From the NCBI GenBank assembly GCA_964461265.1, contig CAYWTS010000019.1, positions 1 through 40,436 of the forward strand: a stretch of DNA of 40,436 nt, given 5' to 3'. A model generated the notes under the pieces. The model saw only the letters and a list, made by a program, of their open reading frames with translations, had not been told where the DNA came from and ran no database searches. The DNA comes from CAYWTS01 sp964461265. GTDB lineage: Bacteria > Bacteroidota > Ignavibacteria > Tepidaquicellales > OLB5. Shown here piece by piece: positions 34,133 to 40,436 of the stretch. Numbering within the stretch: position 1 is the first letter of the stretch; the number at the start of each line of letters is the position of its first letter. A program made the position numbers and the translations under genes.

Positions 34133-34261
34133 GCGAAAGCGGGAATCTATTATTCAAGAAATTCCAACGGGACGAAACATAGGGTAAAACATCATAACCT
34201 AAATTCTGTCTTCTCCGAGCATGTGTGGGAGTTATATAATTTTACAGATTCCCGCTTTCGC
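34133..34261. repeat. Pair of inverted REP-like palindromes
   Basis: GCGAAAGCGGGAATCT (34133-34148) is the exact inverse of 34246-34261. Each copy extends to a palindrome of the TTCCCGC-TTTC-GCGGGAA type: perfect on the right (34249-34266), with one change on the left. The 97 bp between them carry no ORF. The right copy lies a few bases past the hutU stop and could end its message. A pair of inverted palindromes enclosing short unique DNA is the layout of REPIN-type elements. Confidence 0.55.
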
Positions 34262-34272
34262 GGGAATGCCAC

Positions 34273-36080
34273 TTAATCCATCATCGGCATGCGTATATTG
34301 AACTTTTTCATATTCTCAATTGCCTTTTCGTAACCTGCATCGGCGTGGCGGACTATTCCCATTGCTGGGTCGTAATTTAAAACACGCTCCAGTTTTTCTT
34401 CAGCTTCTTTGGTCCCATCTGCTACTATCACCATCCCGGCGTGAATAGAAAGCCCTATCCCCACACCGCCACCGTGGTGAAGCGATACCCAGCTTGCACC
34501 GCCAACAGCATTTAAGGCGAAGTTCAGCACAGGCCAGTCGGCGATGGCATCCGAACCATCCTTCATTTTTTCGGTCTCGCGGTTAGGTGAGGCAACACTT
34601 CCACAGTCAAGATGGTCGCGTCCTATTACAATTGGTGCTTTTATCGTTCCTTCCCTCACAAGGTCATTAAAGATTTTCCCCATCTTAGCCCTTTCGCCGT
34701 AGCCGAGCCAGCATATTCTTGCGGGTAGTCCCTGGAAATGAACTTTCTTCTGTGTCTGTTCAATCCACCTAATGAGCGGTTTATTTTCGGGAAAGGTTTT
34801 TATTACATACTCGTCGGTAACAAATATATCGTTCGGGTCTCCCGAAAGTGCTGCCCAGCGGAAAGGACCCTTACCGTCACAGAACAGCGGTCGGATATAT
34901 TCAGGAACAAAACCCGGAATATCGAATGCATCTTCGAAGCCGTTATTAAACGCCTCACCTCTTATGTTGTTGCCGTAATCGAAGGCAACAGAGCCCCGTT
35001 TCATAAATTCACGTATAACTTTGCAATGTACCACTACAGTTTTACGTGCTTCATCTATATATTTTTCGGGATTTGATTTTCTTAACTCTAACGCTTGTTC
35101 GAGCTTCATTCCCATAGGAACATAGCCGTTAAGCATATCGTGAGCTGAAGTCTGGTCGGTTACAACATCTGGAATTATACCGCGTTTTAAGATTTCAGGA
35201 AGAACTTCACCTGCATTTCCTATAAGTCCGATTGAGAAAGCTTCTTTTTTCTCTTTAGCTATAAGTGCAAGTTTTAATGCTTCATCAAGGTTAGAAGTCA
35301 TATAATCACAGTAACCAGTATCAATTCTTTTCTTGATTCTTGCAGGGTCAACTTCCACACCAAGAATTACGGCACCGTTCATTGTTGCTGCCAGTGGCTG
35401 TGCTCCGCCCATTCCCCCGAGACCTGATGTAAGTATAAATTTGCCAGCCAGATTTCCGCCAAAATGTTTATTTGCACACGCAGCAAATGTTTCGTATGTG
35501 CCCTGCAATATTCCCTGTGAACCTATGTAAATCCATGAGCCCGCAGTCATTTGCCCGTACATAGTTAAACCAAGGGCATCGAGCCGGCGGAACTCGTTCC
35601 ATGTTGCCCAGGCAGGGACTAACTGTGCATTTGTAATTANNNNNNNNNNNNNNNNNNNNNNNNNNNNNNNNNNNNNNNNNNNNNNNNNNNNNNNNNNNNN
35701 NNNNNNNNNNNNNNNNNNNNNNNNNNNNNNNNNNNNNNNCGGCGGAACTCGTTCCATGTTGCCCAGGCAGGGACTAACTGTGCATTTGTAATTATTACAC
35801 GAGGAGCGTTTGTATGCGTTTTAAACACTGCAACAGGCTTACCTGACTGAACAAGGAGGGTTTCATCGCTTTCAAGCGATTTAAGAGTTTCAATTATTTT
35901 GTGATAGCACTCCCAGTTACGTGCTGCCTTGCCTCCTCCGCCGTATACAATCAGCTCATCGGGTCTTTCAGCTACATCTGGGTCAAGGTTATTCATCAGC
36001 ATACGCATAGCTGCTTCAGCAGTCCAGTTTTTACACGTAAGTTTTATGCCAATGGGTGATTTAATAGATTCTTTTGCCAT
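34273..36080 (-). CDS. hutU: Urocanate hydratase, interrupted by an assembly gap
   Basis: HutU converts urocanate to imidazolone propionate in histidine breakdown and uses tightly bound NAD. The reading frame runs from ATG 36080 to 35740, is broken by 100 N, and continues from 35639 to 34273. The N-terminal part has GIKLTCKNWTAEAA and YGGGGKAARNW; the C-terminal part has TSGLGGMGGAQPLA (NAD site), RICWLGYGERAK (active-site Cys) and SLHHGGGVGIG. Both sides of the gap repeat the same 55 bp. Taking out the Ns and one repeat copy (155 nt) leaves 1653 nt, exactly 550 codons plus a stop, the family's normal length. The gene is therefore intact in the organism. Confidence 0.95.
35585..35794. other. 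Scaffold gap with 55-bp duplicated edges (assembly artefact)
   Basis: 35640-35739 is 100 N, a standard placeholder length. The 55 bases before it (35585-35639) are identical to the 55 after it (35740-35794). Contig ends that overlap by exactly one k-mer are typical of de Bruijn assemblers; 55 is a common k. The true sequence most likely has one copy and no gap. Confidence 0.9.
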
Positions 36081-36105
36081 CTTATATTAAAGAGATTATG
36101 AAAGT

Positions 36106-36113
36106 CAAAGATA
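36106..36113 (-). promoter_or_regulatory. TAnnTTTG promoter element of hutU
   Basis: The minus strand reads TATCTTTG, a full match to the Bacteroidota -7 element, 25 nt upstream of the hutU ATG. It suggests that hutU is transcribed on its own and not from hisA. Confidence 0.5.
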
Positions 36114-36190
36114 GGAAGTAATATTCGGAAAATTAATTCAGAAAAAAATATCATTCCAGTGGAAGCAGACAGCCTGGAAGTAACAAAATG

Positions 36191-36955
36191 TTAATACACT
36201 TCCGGAAGTTCGAGCGATGTATCTGTTTTTTCAATTTCCCGCCAAATTGCCTGGCAGGGGAATTTATTTTCGTATAAAGCACGGCTTATCATAACCGAAT
36301 CGACGCCGTATATTTCAAGCTCGCTGATTTTCTTTAGGTCTTCATATGAACCTATCCCGCCGGCAGCTGTAACTTTTAAGCCGGTCTTTAGAGCGATTTT
36401 TTTCGTAGCTTCTATGTTCGGTCCCAGCAGTTCCCCTACACGCGTCACATCCTGAAATATAATCCTTTCCACACCAATTTTTTTCATTTTGTGTGCAAAA
36501 TCGGTTGGATTCAGATTTGTATTTTTCAGCCATCCGTCCCGAACCATAAAATCGTCTCTTATATCTATTCCAATTACAAGTCTTCGCGGTCCGAATTGCT
36601 TGAGCAGTGAAATTACTTCGTCAGGATTATCAATAGCTAAGCTGGTTATGACTATACGGTAAACCCCTGATTCATTCAGAAGGCGTGATGCAATATCATA
36701 GGTACGTATGCCGCCGCCAAGCTGAACAGGGATTCCGATTGATGCGGAAATATCTTTTATAAGTTCATAATTGCTCATTGTTCCCGAGTAAGCTCCGTCG
36801 AGGTCGGTTATGTGAAGTATCTTAGCATTTTCTTTTCTGAACAGCTTTGCCATTGTGAGCGGGCTTTCGGAATAGTAAATGGTTTTATCTTCAAGTCCCT
36901 CAACAACACGGACACATTTTCCGTTCTTAATATCTATTACGGGAATAACAAGCAT
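36191..36955 (-). CDS. hisA: HisA: ProFAR isomerase of histidine biosynthesis
   Basis: HisA is the beta/alpha-barrel isomerase that converts ProFAR to PRFAR. The 254-residue protein has the N-terminal IPVIDIKNGKCVRV with catalytic Asp8, the second catalytic Asp in the GIDIRDD strand (about 130), and phosphate-binding GGGIR (about 80) and AAGGIGS (about 198) loops. The pattern fits HisA, and the tail ELPEVY is as in related proteins. No other his genes are next to it, so the pathway is scattered. It lies directly upstream of hutU on the same strand but 110 nt apart. Confidence 0.92.
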   Translation of the reverse strand: MLVIPVIDIKNGKCVRVVEGLEDKTIYYSESPLTMAKLFRKENAKILHITDLDGAYSGTMSNYELIKDISASIGIPVQLGGGIRTYDIASRLLNESGVYRIVITSLAIDNPDEVISLLKQFGPRRLVIGIDIRDDFMVRDGWLKNTNLNPTDFAHKMKKIGVERIIFQDVTRVGELLGPNIEATKKIALKTGLKVTAAGGIGSYEDLKKISELEIYGVDSVMISRALYENKFPCQAIWREIEKTDTSLELPEVY

Positions 36956-37001
36956 AGTTACAGCGTGAATAATATTGTTGTTTTTTTATTCCTGTTGAGG
37001 A

Positions 37002-39305
37002 TCACCTTCTTACAACCGCAATTTTCCCGGTACAAACTTTAGACCCATCTTTGTTGAATCCTGCAATGATGTAAATTCCTGTAGGGACATAGTTCCCGTT
37101 CTGATCTTTACCGTCCCACAGGGCTACCCTGCCTCCAGGGGAAACAAATTCATTGACCAGCACTCCGCTAATTGATAGTATTTTTACACTCGATTCAGCA
37201 ACAAGACCATCTATTTTTACAGGAGTTGATGACGGTATCAGAAACGGAGATGGGGAAGTTTTAATAACATCACAATCCGTTAACGGTTCAACGGCAACGG
37301 TTTTATATGATACAAGTGCATTGGGCAGTCCAAAGTAAGCTATACCATTCTTGTTATCGAATGAAATATTGTTCACTGTTGTAGAAGTCAGGGGAGAGTT
37401 AGCAGGATTGTATCTTGAGATTAATGTTGAACCATCGGGAGATACGTACAAAAGACCATTTGCTTTTGTACCAATCCATTTGTAGTTCAAAGCATCTACG
37501 CCAATGTAACCAACACTCTCGGTTAAGGGAGTACTTATACCGTTCTCAATAATCCTCATCTTGTAATAGTAAGGGATAGAATTTGGATTTTGTATCACTT
37601 CATAGGTATTTGGTATTATCACGATACCGTTGTTGGTAGCAATCCAAACTTCACCGTTTCTGTCAAGGCTGATACCGTAAACACCGGAAATATCAGAGCC
37701 TAATTCTGCCGGCAGAATTCTGTTTGCTGACTGGACTGATTCGTTGTAATACATTAAACCTCTTGGAGAGGAAGGTTCTGAATTATTAAAGATAAACCAC
37801 TTAGTACCATATTGGTCAATAACCATGTTGTCAACAAATGCAGAGATAGAATTAATGATTGGTAAAGTGTATTTAACTTGTTTGGTAAAATTAACAAGAG
37901 GCTGTGAAGTATAGTTATTAAAAAGCCACAGGTCTCCGTTATAATCTTCTGTAAGGGCTAAAACGAGTACAAATCCTGCTCCGCCGGTATATTCCAGTAC
38001 AGAATTGGTTTCATCATATTTATAAACGCTGTCTCCGGTAATCTTTAGCAGACCGTTTCCCCAGCCTCCTACCCAAACCGTACTGGAGTTCCGTGAAGCG
38101 TGAATACTTACCCAGCCGCAGCAACCGTTTCCAAGAATCGGGTAATTATCGTAAAGGAAATTTTTCCATGCCGAACCGTCAAACCTGTAGATACCGGAAT
38201 AAGAGGTCCAGTCACCCAGCGAACCCGAGACAGCCCAAGACCTGCCTGAAATATCAACTGCCGTCTGAAAAAAGATGTTTGAATACGGACTATTGGGAAT
38301 GATTGTATCGATGCTGTTGTTTCTGGATAAAAAAATCCCCTTACGCGGTGAACCTATTAGCAGGTCACCGGATGATGACACTTCAATATAGTTTGGCTGC
38401 AAATTGCTGTGAACCAGTGCGGCTTGCGAAAGATTAGCAGCAGTAACCTTGAAAATATTATCGGATAAATAATATGTGCTAAAATATAAGTTATCATTGG
38501 AAGCCCTTAGATGAGATATTCTTTCCCGGATAGGATTTCCGTTATATAACGGTTCATATGTATGCAGCGAACTTCCTTCGTAATATACCATACCGCTGTC
38601 GGTTCCGAAATAAATTCTGCCATTAAAATAACTAACGGTATTTACTTTGTTACTTTTTAACGGGGAATTTGTTGTGGTAAAATTGTTCCAGTTGCTGGCT
38701 ATCGGGAGGTAGTTGTTTATATTGGCATAGGCTATACCATTTTTCGTTGCTGCCCATATTGTGTCGTTTATAATTACACTTTCATAAACAGGTGTTCTGA
38801 TTGGCAGGTTGCCGAGGTAAATATAAGGCTGGTCAGATATTTCGAAGCGGTTGATATCGAATTTAATTATGCTGTACTCAGTAGAAAAATAAATATAGTT
38901 CGAATATTTAAATAGTGAGTTTATTTTCTTCGAAGGTTCGGAGGAATTAAATATATCGTTAAAAACCCTGAATTGACCTGTTGCAGGGTAATAGGCACAA
39001 ATTGCTCCATCGCCGCTCCCCGACCAGACAGTTCCGTAATTATCTACAAGAATGGCTGTAAGCTCGTTGCTTAACAAGCCATTTATTGTGCGGTATTGTT
39101 TAATGTTCTGCGTGTTCAAAAGCTCAAACGTAAACAAACCACCTGTGCTTGCTGCCCAGACTGTATTGCCATCAGCATCTATGCTTCTAACGTCTGTCAT
39201 TGAGGTATAAATGTTCCAGCCCGGATAGCGGTTCTGGGCAAAGCAGAGCTGAGATAATAATAGGATAATAACAATTGTAAATACTGATGACTTCGTTGCT
39301 TTCAT
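37002..39305 (-). CDS. PorZ-like two-component-regulator propeller protein with C-terminal sorting-type domain
   Basis: A 767-residue exported protein with a Sec signal peptide (about 1-24, ending CFAQ) and about ten to fourteen repeats of the regulator-propeller type (for example GNTVWAASTGGLFTF, GTVWSGSGDGAI, GEVWIATNNGIVII). They make two seven-bladed beta-propellers. The C-terminal 90 residues form a FlgD/T9SS-like beta-sandwich (ALWDGKDQNGNYVPTGIYII). This order, the size and the opening W-IYTS-DVRSI segment match PorZ of the type IX secretion system, a surface protein that helps LPS attachment of cargo. It is PorZ-like by layout; orthology is not proved. It sits near a T9SS cargo gene at the window end. 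Confidence 0.72.
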   Translation of the reverse strand: MKATKSSVFTIVIILLLSQLCFAQNRYPGWNIYTSMTDVRSIDADGNTVWAASTGGLFTFELLNTQNIKQYRTINGLLSNELTAILVDNYGTVWSGSGDGAICAYYPATGQFRVFNDIFNSSEPSKKINSLFKYSNYIYFSTEYSIIKFDINRFEISDQPYIYLGNLPIRTPVYESVIINDTIWAATKNGIAYANINNYLPIASNWNNFTTTNSPLKSNKVNTVSYFNGRIYFGTDSGMVYYEGSSLHTYEPLYNGNPIRERISHLRASNDNLYFSTYYLSDNIFKVTAANLSQAALVHSNLQPNYIEVSSSGDLLIGSPRKGIFLSRNNSIDTIIPNSPYSNIFFQTAVDISGRSWAVSGSLGDWTSYSGIYRFDGSAWKNFLYDNYPILGNGCCGWVSIHASRNSSTVWVGGWGNGLLKITGDSVYKYDETNSVLEYTGGAGFVLVLALTEDYNGDLWLFNNYTSQPLVNFTKQVKYTLPIINSISAFVDNMVIDQYGTKWFIFNNSEPSSPRGLMYYNESVQSANRILPAELGSDISGVYGISLDRNGEVWIATNNGIVIIPNTYEVIQNPNSIPYYYKMRIIENGISTPLTESVGYIGVDALNYKWIGTKANGLLYVSPDGSTLISRYNPANSPLTSTTVNNISFDNKNGIAYFGLPNALVSYKTVAVEPLTDCDVIKTSPSPFLIPSSTPVKIDGLVAESSVKILSISGVLVNEFVSPGGRVALWDGKDQNGNYVPTGIYIIAGFNKDGSKVCTGKIAVVRR

Positions 39306-39523
39306 TTTTTTATACGGTTTAATTGCTAAAAGGAGTAGATGTTTCAGTCTATATAGTGGCTGTGGTTTGAACGGATTTATATAAAATTACTGATTTTTTA
39401 AAGTTTTTCTTTAACGTTTTAGCAACATTAATAAAAATATAATTTAAGTAAATAGAAAAATTTAACTTATTTATCCAGTCGTGCGTGAATATGCATACCG
39501 TGCTATTGCACCGGTTTGTATGT
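39306..39523. other. Intergenic stretch upstream of the PorZ-like gene
   Basis: Short gap without a supportable gene. It contains a small hairpin (GTGC / GCAC around 39500-39513, within ACCG arms) just past the carbinolamine dehydratase stop, a possible weak terminator, and A/T-rich DNA before the PorZ-like ATG. Confidence 0.35.
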
Positions 39524-39817
39524 CTATAAAATAAGTAATTTTTCAATTTCGCCGGCTAAAACAAAGTCTTTTTCGGTAACTCCGCCTGCAGAATGTGTTG
39601 AAAAAGATACTTCAGCCTGTCTGTATTTCATCAATATATAATCGGGGTGGTGATTATACCTCTGGCAAACACCTCCGATGGCGGTTACAAAGCCCATAGA
39701 GGCCGGGTAGCTTTTAGTTTCGAACACTTTTTTTATGGAGCCGTGCTCATATACCCACCCGGGCAGTGATTTTAGTTTTTCCTGAATTTCTTCGTCTGAC
39801 AGCTTAATGGTTTCCAT
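39524..39817 (-). CDS. Pterin-4a-carbinolamine dehydratase
   Basis: A 97-residue protein of the PCD/DCoH family, which recycles the 4a-hydroxy-pterin made by aromatic amino acid hydroxylases. The core motif NHHPDY (about 52-57) with the paired histidines and Asp is present, with THSAGGVTEKD after it. I chose ATG 39817 (METIKLSDEEIQ), the family start, over an upstream frame extension. A TAnnTTTG element ends only 9 nt before this ATG, so the message is probably leaderless. No hydroxylase gene is visible nearby. Confidence 0.9.
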   Translation of the reverse strand: METIKLSDEEIQEKLKSLPGWVYEHGSIKKVFETKSYPASMGFVTAIGGVCQRYNHHPDYILMKYRQAEVSFSTHSAGGVTEKDFVLAGEIEKLLIL

Positions 39818-39825
39818 AGTTAGGG

Positions 39826-39833
39826 CAAAGTTA
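39826..39833 (-). promoter_or_regulatory. TAnnTTTG promoter element of the carbinolamine dehydratase gene
   Basis: The minus strand reads TAACTTTG, identical to the element before actA. It lies so close to ATG 39817 that transcription would begin at or next to the start codon. Confidence 0.5.
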
Positions 39834-39869
39834 AGTGAAATTTTAATGTAATCAAACCTGTAAAAATAC

Positions 39870-39900
39870 AAAGTCCCCCGGGTTTGTACCAGGGGACTTT
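39870..39900 (-). terminator. Strong hairpin terminator of the CocE-type hydrolase gene
   Basis: AAAGTCCCC (39870-39878) pairs perfectly with GGGGACTTT (39892-39900), with a further inner stem in the loop. On the minus strand it follows the hydrolase stop by about 32 nt and is followed by a T-rich stretch (TTTGTATTTTT). It fits a rho-independent terminator. Confidence 0.75.
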
Positions 39901-39932
39901 AATATCCTGCTTATACTAATTTTTAACCCGTT

Positions 39933-40436
39933 TTATTTTACCAGAACCATCCTCTTTACATCACTGTAAGTGCCTGAAACCATCTTATAAAAATATACTC
40001 CGCTTGAAAGATTTGATGCGTTCATAGTTACCCGGTAATTTCCTGCCTGTTTGAATTCATTTACAAGTGTTGCAACCTCCCTTCCCAGCAAATCGTATAC
40101 CTTGATTTCAACATTACCTGCTTCACGAATGCTGTAATTTATGGTTGTTAAAGGATTAAAAGGATTGGGATAATTCTGGCTCAGCGAATACGTAACAGGT
40201 GTCTCGTTCAAAACTGTATTTTCTTCCGGTGCAAAAACAAGTTCCGGTGAAGTACCCTGAACCATAATCGGTAAATCGATATAGCTCTTTGAGTTCAGGT
40301 ATATATAATGATAGCCGTTATTAAGTGTTGGCAGAACAAACGGATTTTGTGCAAAGAAGCTGGTATCTTGAGCAACTCTGTCAAGGTTTGTTAATACAAT
40401 GCGTATCTTATTGCCGGCTTTGAACAGATGAGAATG
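39933..40436 (-). CDS. 3' part of a CocE/NonD-type (X-Pro dipeptidyl-peptidase-like) hydrolase with T9SS sorting tail (cut by window edge)
   Basis: The frame stays open to the window edge, so the 5' part of the gene is missing. The visible 167 residues begin with HLFKAGNKIRIVLTNLD and end their first part with GYHYIYLNSKSYIDLPIM. This is the C-terminal jelly-roll of CocE/NonD or X-Pro dipeptidyl-peptidase (S15) hydrolases, where FKAGxxIRI and SYIxLPI are typical. After a short linker comes a type A T9SS sorting domain: NYPNPFNPLTTINYSI, VYDLLGREVATLV, SSGVYFYKM. The enzyme would be released or fixed at the cell surface by type IX secretion. The sorting tail is clear; the hydrolase family rests on a short segment. 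Confidence 0.82.
   Translation of the reverse strand, partial: HSHLFKAGNKIRIVLTNLDRVAQDTSFFAQNPFVLPTLNNGYHYIYLNSKSYIDLPIMVQGTSPELVFAPEENTVLNETPVTYSLSQNYPNPFNPLTTINYSIREAGNVEIKVYDLLGREVATLVNEFKQAGNYRVTMNASNLSSGVYFYKMVSGTYSDVKRMVLVK

Noticed and set aside
35637..36080. hutU as two separate or truncated genes
   Set aside because: The 55-bp identical edges and the exact 550-codon length after removing 155 nt show one intact gene with a scaffold artefact.
39349..39546. 65-codon minus-strand frame upstream of the PorZ-like gene
   Set aside because: A/T-rich, overlaps the carbinolamine dehydratase end, and has no protein-like pattern.
1..40436. CRISPR arrays, tRNA or rRNA genes
   Set aside because: No regularly spaced direct repeats and no tRNA- or rRNA-like segments were seen on either strand.

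Overview
The window looks like part of a draft or metagenome-assembled genome of a bacterium in the Ignavibacteria / Bacteroidota-Chlorobi group. The evidence is a type IX secretion sorting tail with a YPNPFNP motif, a PorZ-like propeller protein, an alternative complex III (ACIII) operon, several TAnnTTTG promoter elements of the Bacteroidota type, and an A/T-rich genome that often uses TTG or GTG starts. A run of 100 N inside hutU is a scaffold join.

Region 1 (1-15.7 kb, all plus strand) is one long respiratory operon: actA, a small Tat-like protein, actB, actC, an actD-actE fusion, a flavin-reductase-like (PNPOX fold) protein, actF, a membrane monoheme cytochrome c, a Sco copper chaperone, aa3-type oxidase subunits I, III, IV and II, haem O synthase (ctaB), and a multi-span membrane protein ending in a cytochrome c domain. 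Together they encode a quinol:cytochrome c oxidoreductase of the ACIII type, its terminal oxidase, and factors for copper and haem delivery. Subunit I has the YSHPxVY signature of A2-type oxidases.

Region 2 (15.7-19.9 kb) is an accessory, decaying stretch. It holds a multiply frameshifted secreted-protein pseudogene, a small lipoprotein gene with a stop-ridden inverted paralogue about 0.3 kb away, a TPR protein, and a VapBC-type toxin-antitoxin pair. The toxin-antitoxin pair is flanked by two direct copies of the last 173 bp of serS: one is the live serS end, the other an 87%-identical orphan fragment. This is the most unusual structure in the window.

Region 3 (19.9-24.3 kb, minus strand) is serS, an RmlD-like reductase, a PfkB-family sugar kinase and an aldo/keto reductase, transcribed from a TAnnTTTG promoter near 24.32 kb. 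Region 4 (24.4-27.4 kb, plus strand) has a lipid A acyltransferase and a heptosyltransferase-like GT9, followed by a Tat-exported N4-glycosylasparaginase-like hydrolase.

Region 5 (27.6-40.4 kb) is mostly minus-strand housekeeping genes (uvrA, thyX, ispH, hutU, hisA, a PorZ-like protein, a pterin carbinolamine dehydratase, and the 3' part of a CocE/NonD-type secreted hydrolase), with one plus-strand secreted protein of unknown function. Intergenic spaces hold several palindromic elements (13.38, 18.96, 31.8 and 34.13-34.26 kb). The hutU break is an assembly artefact: 55 bp are repeated on both sides of the Ns, and removing 155 nt restores a 550-residue frame.
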